A stretch of 6,945 nt of DNA from Bacteroidota bacterium (GTDB lineage Bacteria; Bacteroidota; Bacteroidia; Bacteroidales; VadinHA17), in assembly GCA_030611395.1 (NCBI GenBank), contig JAUWPX010000075.1, positions 1 to 6,945 on the forward strand, given 5' to 3'. Position numbers and translations under genes: made by a program. Numbering within the stretch: the stretch's first letter is position 1; each line of letters starts with the position of its first letter. A model generated the notes under the pieces. That model was given only the letters and a program-made list of their open reading frames with translations. It searched no databases and had not been told where the DNA came from. Positions 1 to 6,036 of this stretch are shown here, piece after piece.

Positions 1-72
1 AAGCCCTGTTTCCGAAAAACATGTACCTGTTACAAGACCAACATATCCTGTACCTACAATTGAAACTTTCAC
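1..72 (-). CDS. ugd: UDP-glucose 6-dehydrogenase family protein, N-terminal fragment (runs off the left edge)
   Basis: Only the first 24 codons are inside the window. They read, from a GTG at 72-70, MKVSIVGTGYVGLVTGTCFS followed by ETGL. This is the NAD-binding Rossmann start of the UDP-glucose/GDP-mannose dehydrogenase family: a beta strand, then the glycine-rich loop GTGYVG (residues 7-12), then TGTCF. The family oxidises a nucleotide sugar (typically UDP-glucose to UDP-glucuronate) with two NAD+ in the cytoplasm and feeds capsule, exopolysaccharide or lipopolysaccharide synthesis. GTG is the only plausible start, because an in-frame TAA lies three codons upstream (81-79) with only GAT and ATC between. 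The gene is co-directional with the receiver gene upstream but has its own -7 box. The wording of the start best matches UDP-glucose 6-dehydrogenase; a UDP-ManNAc or UDP-GlcNAc dehydrogenase cannot be excluded from 24 residues. Confidence 0.82.
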   Translation of the reverse strand, partial: MKVSIVGTGYVGLVTGTCFSETGL

Positions 73-94
73 GATATCTTATATTAATGAAAAA

Positions 95-102
95 CAAAAG
101 TA
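95..102 (-). promoter_or_regulatory. Bacteroidota-type -7 promoter box for the ugd-like gene
   Basis: Read on the minus strand the bases are TACTTTTG, a full match to the Bacteroidota -7 consensus TAnnTTTG. It is the same octamer as in the rpsA promoter. It lies 22 nt before the GTG start, which would give a very short leader of roughly 15 nt. I see no clear TTG -33 element at the usual distance, only a TTTC, so the call rests on the -7 box and its position. Confidence 0.5.
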
Positions 103-147
103 GAAAAATTAAACGAGAAAGATTATTTAAAAATTCTTAAATATCTT
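103..147 (-). terminator. Possible AT-rich hairpin terminator after the kinase/receiver pair
   Basis: On the minus strand, 13 nt past the receiver stop codon, AAGATATTTAA (147-137) and TTAAATAATCTT (130-119) can pair as an 11-bp stem with one bulged A around a 6-nt loop. A T-rich stretch (118-103) follows. Position and order fit an intrinsic terminator separating this pair from the ugd-like gene. The stem is almost all A-T pairs and the tail is not a clean T-run, so it may be weak or coincidental in AT-rich DNA. Confidence 0.35.
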
Positions 148-160
148 TTGATAAGCATGA

Positions 161-661
161 TTAATGATCCCTGAAAATGTGTCCGAATTTTCGAACACTT
201 TCAAGTATAATTTTATTTGCTTTTTCAATTTTTTTTGCTTGTTCTTTCAGCAGATCTTGTGATACCTTCAAACTGATATGAGTTTGTATTCGGGCAAGAA
301 GTTCTTCCTTTATGAATGGTTTTGTGATATAATCCACACCTCCATTGTTAAATCCTTTTATTATGTCTTTAGTTTCAGTTTTGGCTGTAAGAAACATAAC
401 GGGGATATTCTTTGTTTGATTATTAGCTTTTAATTTTTTAAAAACTTCATAGCCATTCATTACAGGCATCATAATATCGAGTAAGATAAGATCAGGATGG
501 TTGTTTTCAACCGACTTCAATGCATCATTTCCGCTTTTTGCCAGGATTATTTTATAGTTTTTATTATATAGAAAACTGCCAATTACCTGTAAATTTGTTG
601 TGTCATCATCAACTATTAGTATAACATGTTTCTTAGTTGAAGTTTTCTTTTGAGTAATCAT
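161..661 (-). CDS. Single-domain response regulator (stand-alone receiver)
   Basis: This is a cytoplasmic 166-residue protein with one receiver domain at about residues 12-130. All canonical active-site residues are present: acidic pair D18/D19, phospho-acceptor D62 in LLDIMMPVMNG, switch threonine T92 in FLTAK, and K114 in ITKPF. After the domain comes a 35-residue charged helix, likely a coiled coil, ending in FGHIFRDH. There is no DNA-binding, cyclase or other output domain, so it probably works by phosphotransfer or protein contact, in the manner of CheY or Spo0F. The gene starts 61 nt after the hybrid kinase and no promoter box is visible between them, so co-transcription is likely and the kinase is the obvious phosphodonor. 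The trailing helix resembles the linker that in other proteins joins a receiver to a histidine kinase or other output module. A shortened ancestor is therefore possible, but no remnant is visible downstream. Confidence 0.9.
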   Translation of the reverse strand: MITQKKTSTKKHVILIVDDDTTNLQVIGSFLYNKNYKIILAKSGNDALKSVENNHPDLILLDIMMPVMNGYEVFKKLKANNQTKNIPVMFLTAKTETKDIIKGFNNGGVDYITKPFIKEELLARIQTHISLKVSQDLLKEQAKKIEKANKIILESVRKFGHIFRDH

Positions 662-691
662 AATATTAATTTTTAAAGGTTTTTTTTAACT

Positions 692-706
692 ATTTAGTGT
701 CTAAAT
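692..706. repeat. Short perfect inverted repeat in the kinase/receiver spacer
   Basis: ATTTAG-TGT-CTAAAT forms a perfect 6-bp stem with a 3-nt loop in the 61-nt spacer between the kinase stop codon and the receiver start. On the transcribed (minus) strand it is followed by an A-run, not a T-run, so it does not look like a terminator. It could be a small RNA hairpin at the gene junction or chance in AT-rich DNA. Confidence 0.3.
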
Positions 707-722
707 GAAGAAGTGACTAAAG

Positions 723-3152
723 TTAAAACTTCTTCTCTTTAAGTACTGATAATTTGCTATATTTTTCTATTTCTGTAACTAATTCAGGAAAAGAATTTAG
801 TTCCTTTTCCATTTTTCCGATATCGAAATTCCTGATGCTTTCCAATAAGCTGTCACAATATTGAATTAGCAATTCAAATTTAAAATTTTTAGCTGTAATT
901 TTCAACTGTTTGACAAATTCTTCAATTTCAAAAATAACAAGTGTGCTTTTTATTTTTCCCCAATCGGGTAAATAGTTGTTTTTTAGTAGCTGCAACAATT
1001 CAGGTATTTTATCCTTTGTTTTTTGCGGTAATTTTTTTAATAATTTGAATTGATTTTCTTCATTTCTGATTTTTTCTTTTGTCTTATAAGAGATAAAATT
1101 CTTCAATTCTGTATAAATCTGATTTTTACTTATAGGTTTTCGCAGACATCTGTCAAATTTTTCCATCATTTTCTTCTCCGGATCTTTCATTATTGAATCT
1201 GCACATGCAATAACCGGAATATTTTTATTATCTGTTATCTTTTTTATGGCTTTTATTGTTTTTATATTCGGTAGATGTACATCGAAAAAGACTACATCTG
1301 GTTTAGCGGAATTTATTTTTTGTAGTGCCACTTCAGGATTATTTGCTTCAATAATCCTGATATTATTAGTATCTATCATTTTTTTCAATAATTCAATATT
1401 ATTCTGAATATCTGCAATAATGAGTATAGTAGATGGTTCAAAGATTATTTCAGAAGGATCTTCTTCAGATTTATATTCTACGGGCATTGTGTTGTCAGGA
1501 ACAGGAACTTCCTGTAAGGTTACTTTAAAAGTAGTTCCTTCTCCAACAGTGCTTTCCATGCTCAGTTCACCGTTCATTTGTTGTATCAGTTTTTTTGTTA
1601 TTGCCAGTCCAAGACCTGTCCCTCCGTATTTACGAGTACTATTGCCATCTCCCTGCCTGAAAGCTTCGAATATTAATTCATGATCTTTTTGCGGAACCCC
1701 GATACCCGTATCTTCTATCTCGATAATGATTTGTTTATGCCCTTTTTTTTCTGAGTCCCGGCAATATACTTTCAACCTGACAAATCCCTTATCAGTAAAT
1801 TTAATAGCATTACCTACCAGATTAAATAAGATTTGGCGTATCCTTATTTCATCTAACATTAAGGCATTAGGAATATTTTCATCTACATTAATTTCAAAAT
1901 TCAGTGATTTATTGCTTATTTTTTCGGAGAAAACTTGTTTTATTTCCCGGATAATATTGAGAAGATGAACAGGTGTATTAACAAACTCAAGTTTTCCTGT
2001 TTCAATTTTTGAAAGGTCCAGAATGTCATTAATCAGCGACAATAAAGTTCTGCCACTTGCAAGAATAGTTTCTAATTTATTTTTGAAATCAGGGTTATCA
2101 GTTTCACTGAGGATAGTTTGACTAAAGCCGAGAATGGCATTCATAGGGGTCCGGATTTCATGTGATAAATTTGCCAGGAATTCGCTTTTTATCCGGTTGG
2201 CTTCTTCGGCTTTTGCCTTTGCTCTTGCCAGGTTCCGGGCTATCTCATTTTGTTTCTCTATATAAAAAATACTGGAAAGAACCATCCCTGTAAGGCTACT
2301 GACGAGAGTTAATAGTGCAATAATATCTTCATTGAAATAATCAGGTTTTGAACTGGCAAGATCGAAAGTGCCAATGCACCTGTCATTATTGATCACAGGT
2401 ATATATAATCTTGAACGGATAGCAAATGAACGTTGGCTGTTAGTACTTTGTTTTTGTCTGTCTTTTGCTATGTCAGGGATATGGATTATTTTTTTACTGT
2501 AAAAGACTTTTGCAGGATGTTTTTGCATGACTGTCTTTTTTGCCTCTTTCTTCTCTTTTTCAGTAAATCCTTTCGCTAAATGCAGAATTAACTTCTCCCT
2601 TTCAATATCCCATAGATATAAACCGCTGTATTCAATATCAGCAATTTTTTCCAGTATTTTCTCAATTGTTTCAATAAGGGACTTGCGGTCTCTTATAGAA
2701 GACAACAAGGAAATAATATTTTTCAGGGAATTGTACAATTTGGACTGTTTCTCATGTGCCAGCTTAAGTTTTCTTTCATTTTTCTTTTTGTATATGGCAA
2801 TTGAGATATTAGTTTCCAGTTCCCTGAGTTTAATGGGTTTAAAGACATAGCCTGACGGATCACTGATTCTGGCACGTTGTAAAATTGATTCTTCTTCGTG
2901 CGATGACATAAATATAACCGGTATATCAAATTCTTTTTTTAGATTTTCAGTAACAGATATTCCATCCATTTTGCCCTCAAGTTCTATGTCCATCAGGATA
3001 AGGTCAGGTTTTGTTTTTTTTGCAAGATTCAATACTTCTTCACCAAATGCAGTTTGTCCGACAATCCGGCAACCCATTTTCTTCAGACCCGACTCAATGA
3101 GTTTCCGATCCAGAAGATTATCTTCTACTATCAGTATTCTGGGTTTTTCCAT
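723..3152 (-). CDS. Cytoplasmic hybrid sensor histidine kinase (REC-GAF-HisKA-HATPase-REC)
   Basis: This is an 809-residue protein with no signal peptide or membrane segment. Domains in order: an N-terminal receiver (about 3-120; E10/D11, D55, S83, K105); a GAF-like domain (about 155-295); a charged coiled coil (about 297-325); HisKA with the phospho-accepting H331 in SHEIRTP; and HATPase_c with N-box N444/N448, DTGIG at 481-485 and GGTGLGL at 510-516. A second receiver follows (about 574-690), with acceptor D624 and K672. A lysine-rich helical tail runs from about 700 to 809. In the second receiver the first residue of the acidic pair is alanine (A580/D581) and the switch Thr/Ser position is A651, so it is partly degenerate. 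The tail contains no histidine, so it is not a working HPt domain. The kinase probably integrates phosphorylation of its first receiver with GAF ligand sensing and signals to the receiver protein encoded 61 nt downstream. The signal is unknown. ATG at 3152 begins directly before the receiver strand MEKPRILIVEDN. Confidence 0.93.
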   Translation of the reverse strand: MEKPRILIVEDNLLDRKLIESGLKKMGCRIVGQTAFGEEVLNLAKKTKPDLILMDIELEGKMDGISVTENLKKEFDIPVIFMSSHEEESILQRARISDPSGYVFKPIKLRELETNISIAIYKKKNERKLKLAHEKQSKLYNSLKNIISLLSSIRDRKSLIETIEKILEKIADIEYSGLYLWDIEREKLILHLAKGFTEKEKKEAKKTVMQKHPAKVFYSKKIIHIPDIAKDRQKQSTNSQRSFAIRSRLYIPVINNDRCIGTFDLASSKPDYFNEDIIALLTLVSSLTGMVLSSIFYIEKQNEIARNLARAKAKAEEANRIKSEFLANLSHEIRTPMNAILGFSQTILSETDNPDFKNKLETILASGRTLLSLINDILDLSKIETGKLEFVNTPVHLLNIIREIKQVFSEKISNKSLNFEINVDENIPNALMLDEIRIRQILFNLVGNAIKFTDKGFVRLKVYCRDSEKKGHKQIIIEIEDTGIGVPQKDHELIFEAFRQGDGNSTRKYGGTGLGLAITKKLIQQMNGELSMESTVGEGTTFKVTLQEVPVPDNTMPVEYKSEEDPSEIIFEPSTILIIADIQNNIELLKKMIDTNNIRIIEANNPEVALQKINSAKPDVVFFDVHLPNIKTIKAIKKITDNKNIPVIACADSIMKDPEKKMMEKFDRCLRKPISKNQIYTELKNFISYKTKEKIRNEENQFKLLKKLPQKTKDKIPELLQLLKNNYLPDWGKIKSTLVIFEIEEFVKQLKITAKNFKFELLIQYCDSLLESIRNFDIGKMEKELNSFPELVTEIEKYSKLSVLKEKKF

Positions 3153-3395
3153 AATACATATAAGTTATTTTAAATTACTAAATATAATAAAACCAACTAT
3201 AGATATATAAATTACCTGCATAAACCAGTATCAAGTTAAAAGTCAAAAGTGAAGAGAGAGAGAAGTTTTAGTTACATAGTAATTAAAAATCTTTAAACAG
3301 AATGATTAGTATTGTTTTAAAAAAAAAATTGTACTTTTGCACCTCAAATTTACTATATATAATGTCTAACTTATTAAAAACTAATTATTTTACAC
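3153..3395. other. Divergent intergenic region between the hybrid kinase and rpsA
   Basis: This AT-rich region of 243 nt separates the start codons of two divergent genes. It contains the strong rpsA promoter near its right end. For the kinase, facing left, I see only weak candidates. One is a -7-like octamer TAAATTTG (minus strand, 3352-3345) without a TTG at the usual distance. The other is TTG (3234-3232) 17 nt before TAATTTAT (3214-3207), which matches the -7 consensus poorly. A stretch at 3234-3264 has short degenerate repeats (AGTTAAA, AGTCAAA, AGTGAAG) and a GA-run of no evident function. There is no convincing gene or RNA in it. Confidence 0.6.
3312..3339 (+). promoter_or_regulatory. 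rpsA promoter (Bacteroidota sigma-70 type)
   Basis: TTG at 3312-3314 (the -33 element) is followed after 17 nt, including a run of ten A, by TACTTTTG at 3332-3339, a full match to the Bacteroidota -7 consensus TAnnTTTG. GCACC follows. Transcription would start around 3345, giving a leader of about 50 nt before the rpsA ATG. A ribosomal protein gene is expected to have a strong promoter, and this is the best one in the window. Confidence 0.75.
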
Positions 3396-5648
3396 ATGGA
3401 AAACAATATTGAAAAAGAAAAGAAGGAATTGGTGGAAAAGCCTGAAGAGGATAAAACCCAAACAAGTGAAGAAAAACCTGCAGAGCAAATAGAAAAGGAA
3501 GAGTTGAAAAAAGCAGAAAATGAAATGGTTAGTATGGCCGAAGAAACAATAGCCATAGAAAAGGATGAAAAAATTGTTGAAGATAATAAAGAAGTAAAGG
3601 AAGAAATTTCTGCCAAAGAAACTGAGAAGTCTGATCTTATTGAAGAAACGGCTGAACCTGAGACCGATAAGGAAGTAGCTGAAGAGACTAAATCTGAAGC
3701 TGACAAGGAAGTTGCTGAGGAGACTGAACCTGAGACTGACAAGGAAGGGGCAGAAAAGGATGAACAAATAATCGATAAAGAAACTCCTATAGAAAAAGAT
3801 ATCGAAAAGAAGCCGGTTTCTGAGAAGAAATCAATAGAATCAGAGACTGATGAAAATTCTCCAATTGAGGAATTTGATTGGGAAAGTCTTATGGTGAAAG
3901 AGGATGATTATACGCCAAAAGTAAGAGCAGAATATGAGAACCTTTATGACGAAACCCTTTCATCTGTTGCTGAAAATGAAGTTGTTGATGGTACTGTGAT
4001 TTCAATGACAAAAAGAGAAGTAGTTATTAATATTGGTTATAAGTCTGAAGGAGTAGTTAGTTTAAATGAGTTCAGATATAACCCGGAACTTATAATAGGG
4101 GATACCGTTGAAGTATATGTTGAGAGTAAAGAAGACAAAAGCGGGCAGCTTATTCTTTCACATAAAAAAGCAAGGGCGTTAAAATCGTGGGACAGGGTAA
4201 ATGAAGCGTTTGCTAAAGATGAAATTATCAAGGGTTATATTAAATGTCGTACAAAAGGAGGTATGATTGTTGATGTTTTTGGAATCGAATCATTTCTTCC
4301 TGGTTCTCAGATTGATGTTAAGCCAATTCGCGATTATGATATGTATGTTGAGAAAACTATGGAGTTTAAGGTTGTTAAAATAAACCATGAATACAAGAAT
4401 GTTGTTGTTTCGCACAAAGCTTTGATTGAGGAAGAGCTGGAACAACAAAAGAAAGAAATCATCGCGAAGCTCGAAAAAGGGCAGGTTCTTGAAGGGACTG
4501 TAAAAAATATTACATCATATGGGGTATTTATTGATTTGGGAGGTGTGGACGGATTGGTTCATATTACAGATCTTTCGTGGGGGCGTGTAAATCATCCTGA
4601 TGAGATTGTGGAACTTGACCAGAAGCTGAATGTTGTTATCCTTGATTTTGATGATAATAAGAAACGAATTGCACTTGGAATTAAACAGCTTACACCTCAT
4701 CCATGGGAATCACTTGACAAAGATATCAAGGTTGGGGATAAGGTTAAGGGAAAAGTTGTTGTAATGGCTGATTATGGAGCTTTCATTGAGATAGCTCCCG
4801 GTGTTGAAGGACTGATCCACGTTTCTGAAATGTCATGGTCACAACACCTAAGAAGCGCTCAGGAGTTTCTTAAGATAGGTGATGAAGTTGAAGCAGTTAT
4901 ACTTACAATGGACAAGGAAGATCGGAAAATGTCTCTTGGTATGAAACAACTCAAACCTGATCCATGGGAAAAAATTGAAAAGAAATATCCTGTTGGCTCT
5001 AACCATAAAGCCAAAGTGAGGAACTTTACAAATTTTGGAATTTTTGTTGAGATTGAGGAGGGTGTTGACGGGTTGATTCATATTTCAGATCTTTCATGGA
5101 CAAAGAAAATTAAGCATCCTGCCGAATTTACCTCAATAGGAGCTGATATAGAGGTAGTAGTGCTTGAAATTGATGTTGAAAACAGAAGATTGAGCCTTGG
5201 ACATAAACAACTGGAAGAAAATCCCTGGGAAGTATTTGAATCTGTATTTACTGTCGATTCAATTCATGAGGGAACTATTGTTGAGATATTCGATAAAGGT
5301 GCTATTGTTACTTTGCCATATGGTATTGAAGGGTTTGTTACTCCAAAACATCTTGTTAAGGAAGACGGATTGCAAGGAAAAGTTGATGAAAAACTGGAAT
5401 TTAAAGTATTGGAATTTAACAAAGGTGCTAAGCGAATAATCTTATCTCATAGCCGTGTTTTTGAAGATAAAAACAAACCAGCTAAGAAAACCACCGGGAA
5501 ATCTGATTCTTCTGCAGCACGTAAATCGTCAAAAAGAACAAAAAGTAGTTTGGAAAAAACAACTCTTGGAGATATTACTGATTTAGCAGCGTTAAAATCA
5601 GAAATGGAAGAAAAAGAGGATAAAGTTTCCGGGAAAAAGAAAAAATAG
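3396..5648 (+). CDS. rpsA: 30S ribosomal protein S1 with long acidic N-terminal extension
   Basis: This is a 750-residue protein. S1 binds mRNA on the small ribosomal subunit and helps start translation, which matters in a genome where starts lack Shine-Dalgarno sequences. Six S1-type OB folds are visible at about residues 194-260, 276-345, 361-433, 446-518, 533-606 and 620-688. Domains 3-5 are the most canonical, each with a GLxHxxxxSW motif (386-395, 472-481, 559-568) and each ending in a KQL...PWE hinge. The first 165 residues are an extension very rich in Glu and Lys, including three 12-residue repeats (87-122). The tail (690-750) is Lys/Ser-rich and includes TLGDITDLAAL. E. coli S1 has about 557 residues, and most of the extra length is at the N-terminus. 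ATG 3396 is the first in-frame start after the promoter. No Shine-Dalgarno is present. A STAS gene and rnz follow closely. Confidence 0.96.
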   Translation: MENNIEKEKKELVEKPEEDKTQTSEEKPAEQIEKEELKKAENEMVSMAEETIAIEKDEKIVEDNKEVKEEISAKETEKSDLIEETAEPETDKEVAEETKSEADKEVAEETEPETDKEGAEKDEQIIDKETPIEKDIEKKPVSEKKSIESETDENSPIEEFDWESLMVKEDDYTPKVRAEYENLYDETLSSVAENEVVDGTVISMTKREVVINIGYKSEGVVSLNEFRYNPELIIGDTVEVYVESKEDKSGQLILSHKKARALKSWDRVNEAFAKDEIIKGYIKCRTKGGMIVDVFGIESFLPGSQIDVKPIRDYDMYVEKTMEFKVVKINHEYKNVVVSHKALIEEELEQQKKEIIAKLEKGQVLEGTVKNITSYGVFIDLGGVDGLVHITDLSWGRVNHPDEIVELDQKLNVVILDFDDNKKRIALGIKQLTPHPWESLDKDIKVGDKVKGKVVVMADYGAFIEIAPGVEGLIHVSEMSWSQHLRSAQEFLKIGDEVEAVILTMDKEDRKMSLGMKQLKPDPWEKIEKKYPVGSNHKAKVRNFTNFGIFVEIEEGVDGLIHISDLSWTKKIKHPAEFTSIGADIEVVVLEIDVENRRLSLGHKQLEENPWEVFESVFTVDSIHEGTIVEIFDKGAIVTLPYGIEGFVTPKHLVKEDGLQGKVDEKLEFKVLEFNKGAKRIILSHSRVFEDKNKPAKKTTGKSDSSAARKSSKRTKSSLEKTTLGDITDLAALKSEMEEKEDKVSGKKKK
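3654..3761 (+). repeat. Three 36-bp tandem repeats inside rpsA
   Basis: Three adjacent in-frame 36-bp units (3654-3689, 3690-3725, 3726-3761) encode EPETDKEVAEET, KSEADKEVAEET and EPETDKEGAEKD. Units 1 and 2 are nearly the same in their second half, and units 1 and 3 in their first half. The repeats keep the frame and add acidic, probably disordered sequence to the N-terminal extension of S1. They look like products of local duplication followed by point changes. Confidence 0.85.
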
Positions 5649-5653
5649 TTATA

Positions 5654-5673
5654 TTTAGGTCTTAAACCTTAAA
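5654..5673 (+). repeat. Small hairpin in the rpsA/STAS junction
   Basis: TTTAGGT and ACCTTAAA can pair as a 7-bp stem with one bulged T around a 5-nt loop (CTTAA) in the 29-nt gap between the rpsA stop and the STAS start. No T-run follows on either strand, so it is not a typical terminator. It could be a site of RNA processing or partial attenuation that lowers expression of the distal genes relative to rpsA, or chance. Confidence 0.3.
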
Positions 5674-5677
5674 AATT

Positions 5678-6019
5678 ATGGATTTTAAAATTGAAAAAAG
5701 GGGTAATTATACCTTAATTCAGGTTCTGGATGAGAAACTGGATACGCATATTGCCCCGAATCTTAAATCGGAACTTGTTCTGATTTCCGGTAACGGGGAG
5801 AAAAATATTATTCTCGATCTTAGTAATAGCCGTTATTGTGATTCTTCAGGCTTAAGTGCAATTTTAGTCGCAAACCGGCTTTGTAAAAATGCAAAGGGTA
5901 CATTTGTACTTACCGGTCTTAACGAAGCAGTTGAAAGACTAATTACCATTTCTCAACTGGATACGGTATTGAATATTGTTGGATCGGTTGATGAAGCAGT
6001 GAAAATGGTTTCGGAATAA
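5678..6019 (+). CDS. STAS-domain protein, anti-anti-sigma factor type (SpoIIAA-like)
   Basis: This 113-residue protein consists of a single STAS domain. Visible family features are the N-terminal strands (FKIEKRGNYTLIQV), the central strand IILDLSNSRYCDSSGL with the signature D55-S56-S57-G58, the following helix (about 59-71) and the strand FVLTGLN (76-82). In SpoIIAA and RsbV the Ser directly after this Asp is phosphorylated by an anti-sigma kinase, so S56 is the expected site. The known role is partner-switching: the unphosphorylated form binds and sequesters the anti-sigma kinase. No kinase (RsbW/SpoIIAB type) or PP2C phosphatase gene lies nearby, so the partner is unknown and the protein may do something else. 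ATG 5678 lies 29 nt after rpsA and the stop lies 17 nt before rnz, so it is probably in their operon. No separate promoter is evident. Confidence 0.9.
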   Translation: MDFKIEKRGNYTLIQVLDEKLDTHIAPNLKSELVLISGNGEKNIILDLSNSRYCDSSGLSAILVANRLCKNAKGTFVLTGLNEAVERLITISQLDTVLNIVGSVDEAVKMVSE

Positions 6020-6036
6020 TCAGAATAAAAGCTGAA

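Noticed and set aside
73..160. The gap after the receiver gene, searched for a remnant of a lost output domain
   Set aside because: No frame gives recognisable HisKA or other domain sequence. The gap is explained by a possible terminator and the -7 box of the next gene.
1420..2850. Plus-strand frames at 1420-1683, 1726-1968 and 2527-2850
   Set aside because: All lie opposite conserved kinase domains on the minus strand and show no recognisable protein features.
3234..3264. Short degenerate repeats (AGTTAAA, AGTCAAA, AGTGAAG) and a GA-run in the divergent intergenic region, considered as an operator or CRISPR-like array
   Set aside because: The units are only about 7 nt, are not separated by spacers, and have no symmetry that would suggest a regulator site.
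3374..3767. Two long overlapping minus-strand reading frames opposite the start of rpsA, one Ser-rich and one Phe/Leu-rich
   Set aside because: They are the antisense of the Glu/Lys-rich low-complexity coding sequence (GAA and AAG runs read as TTC and CTT). They have no domain and no promoter, and the plus-strand protein is clearly real.
4484..5230. Internal repetition in rpsA (GLxHxxxxSW and PWE motifs recurring about every 260 bp)
   Set aside because: This is the normal repeated S1 domain architecture, not a recent DNA duplication. The domains are clearly diverged at the nucleotide level.
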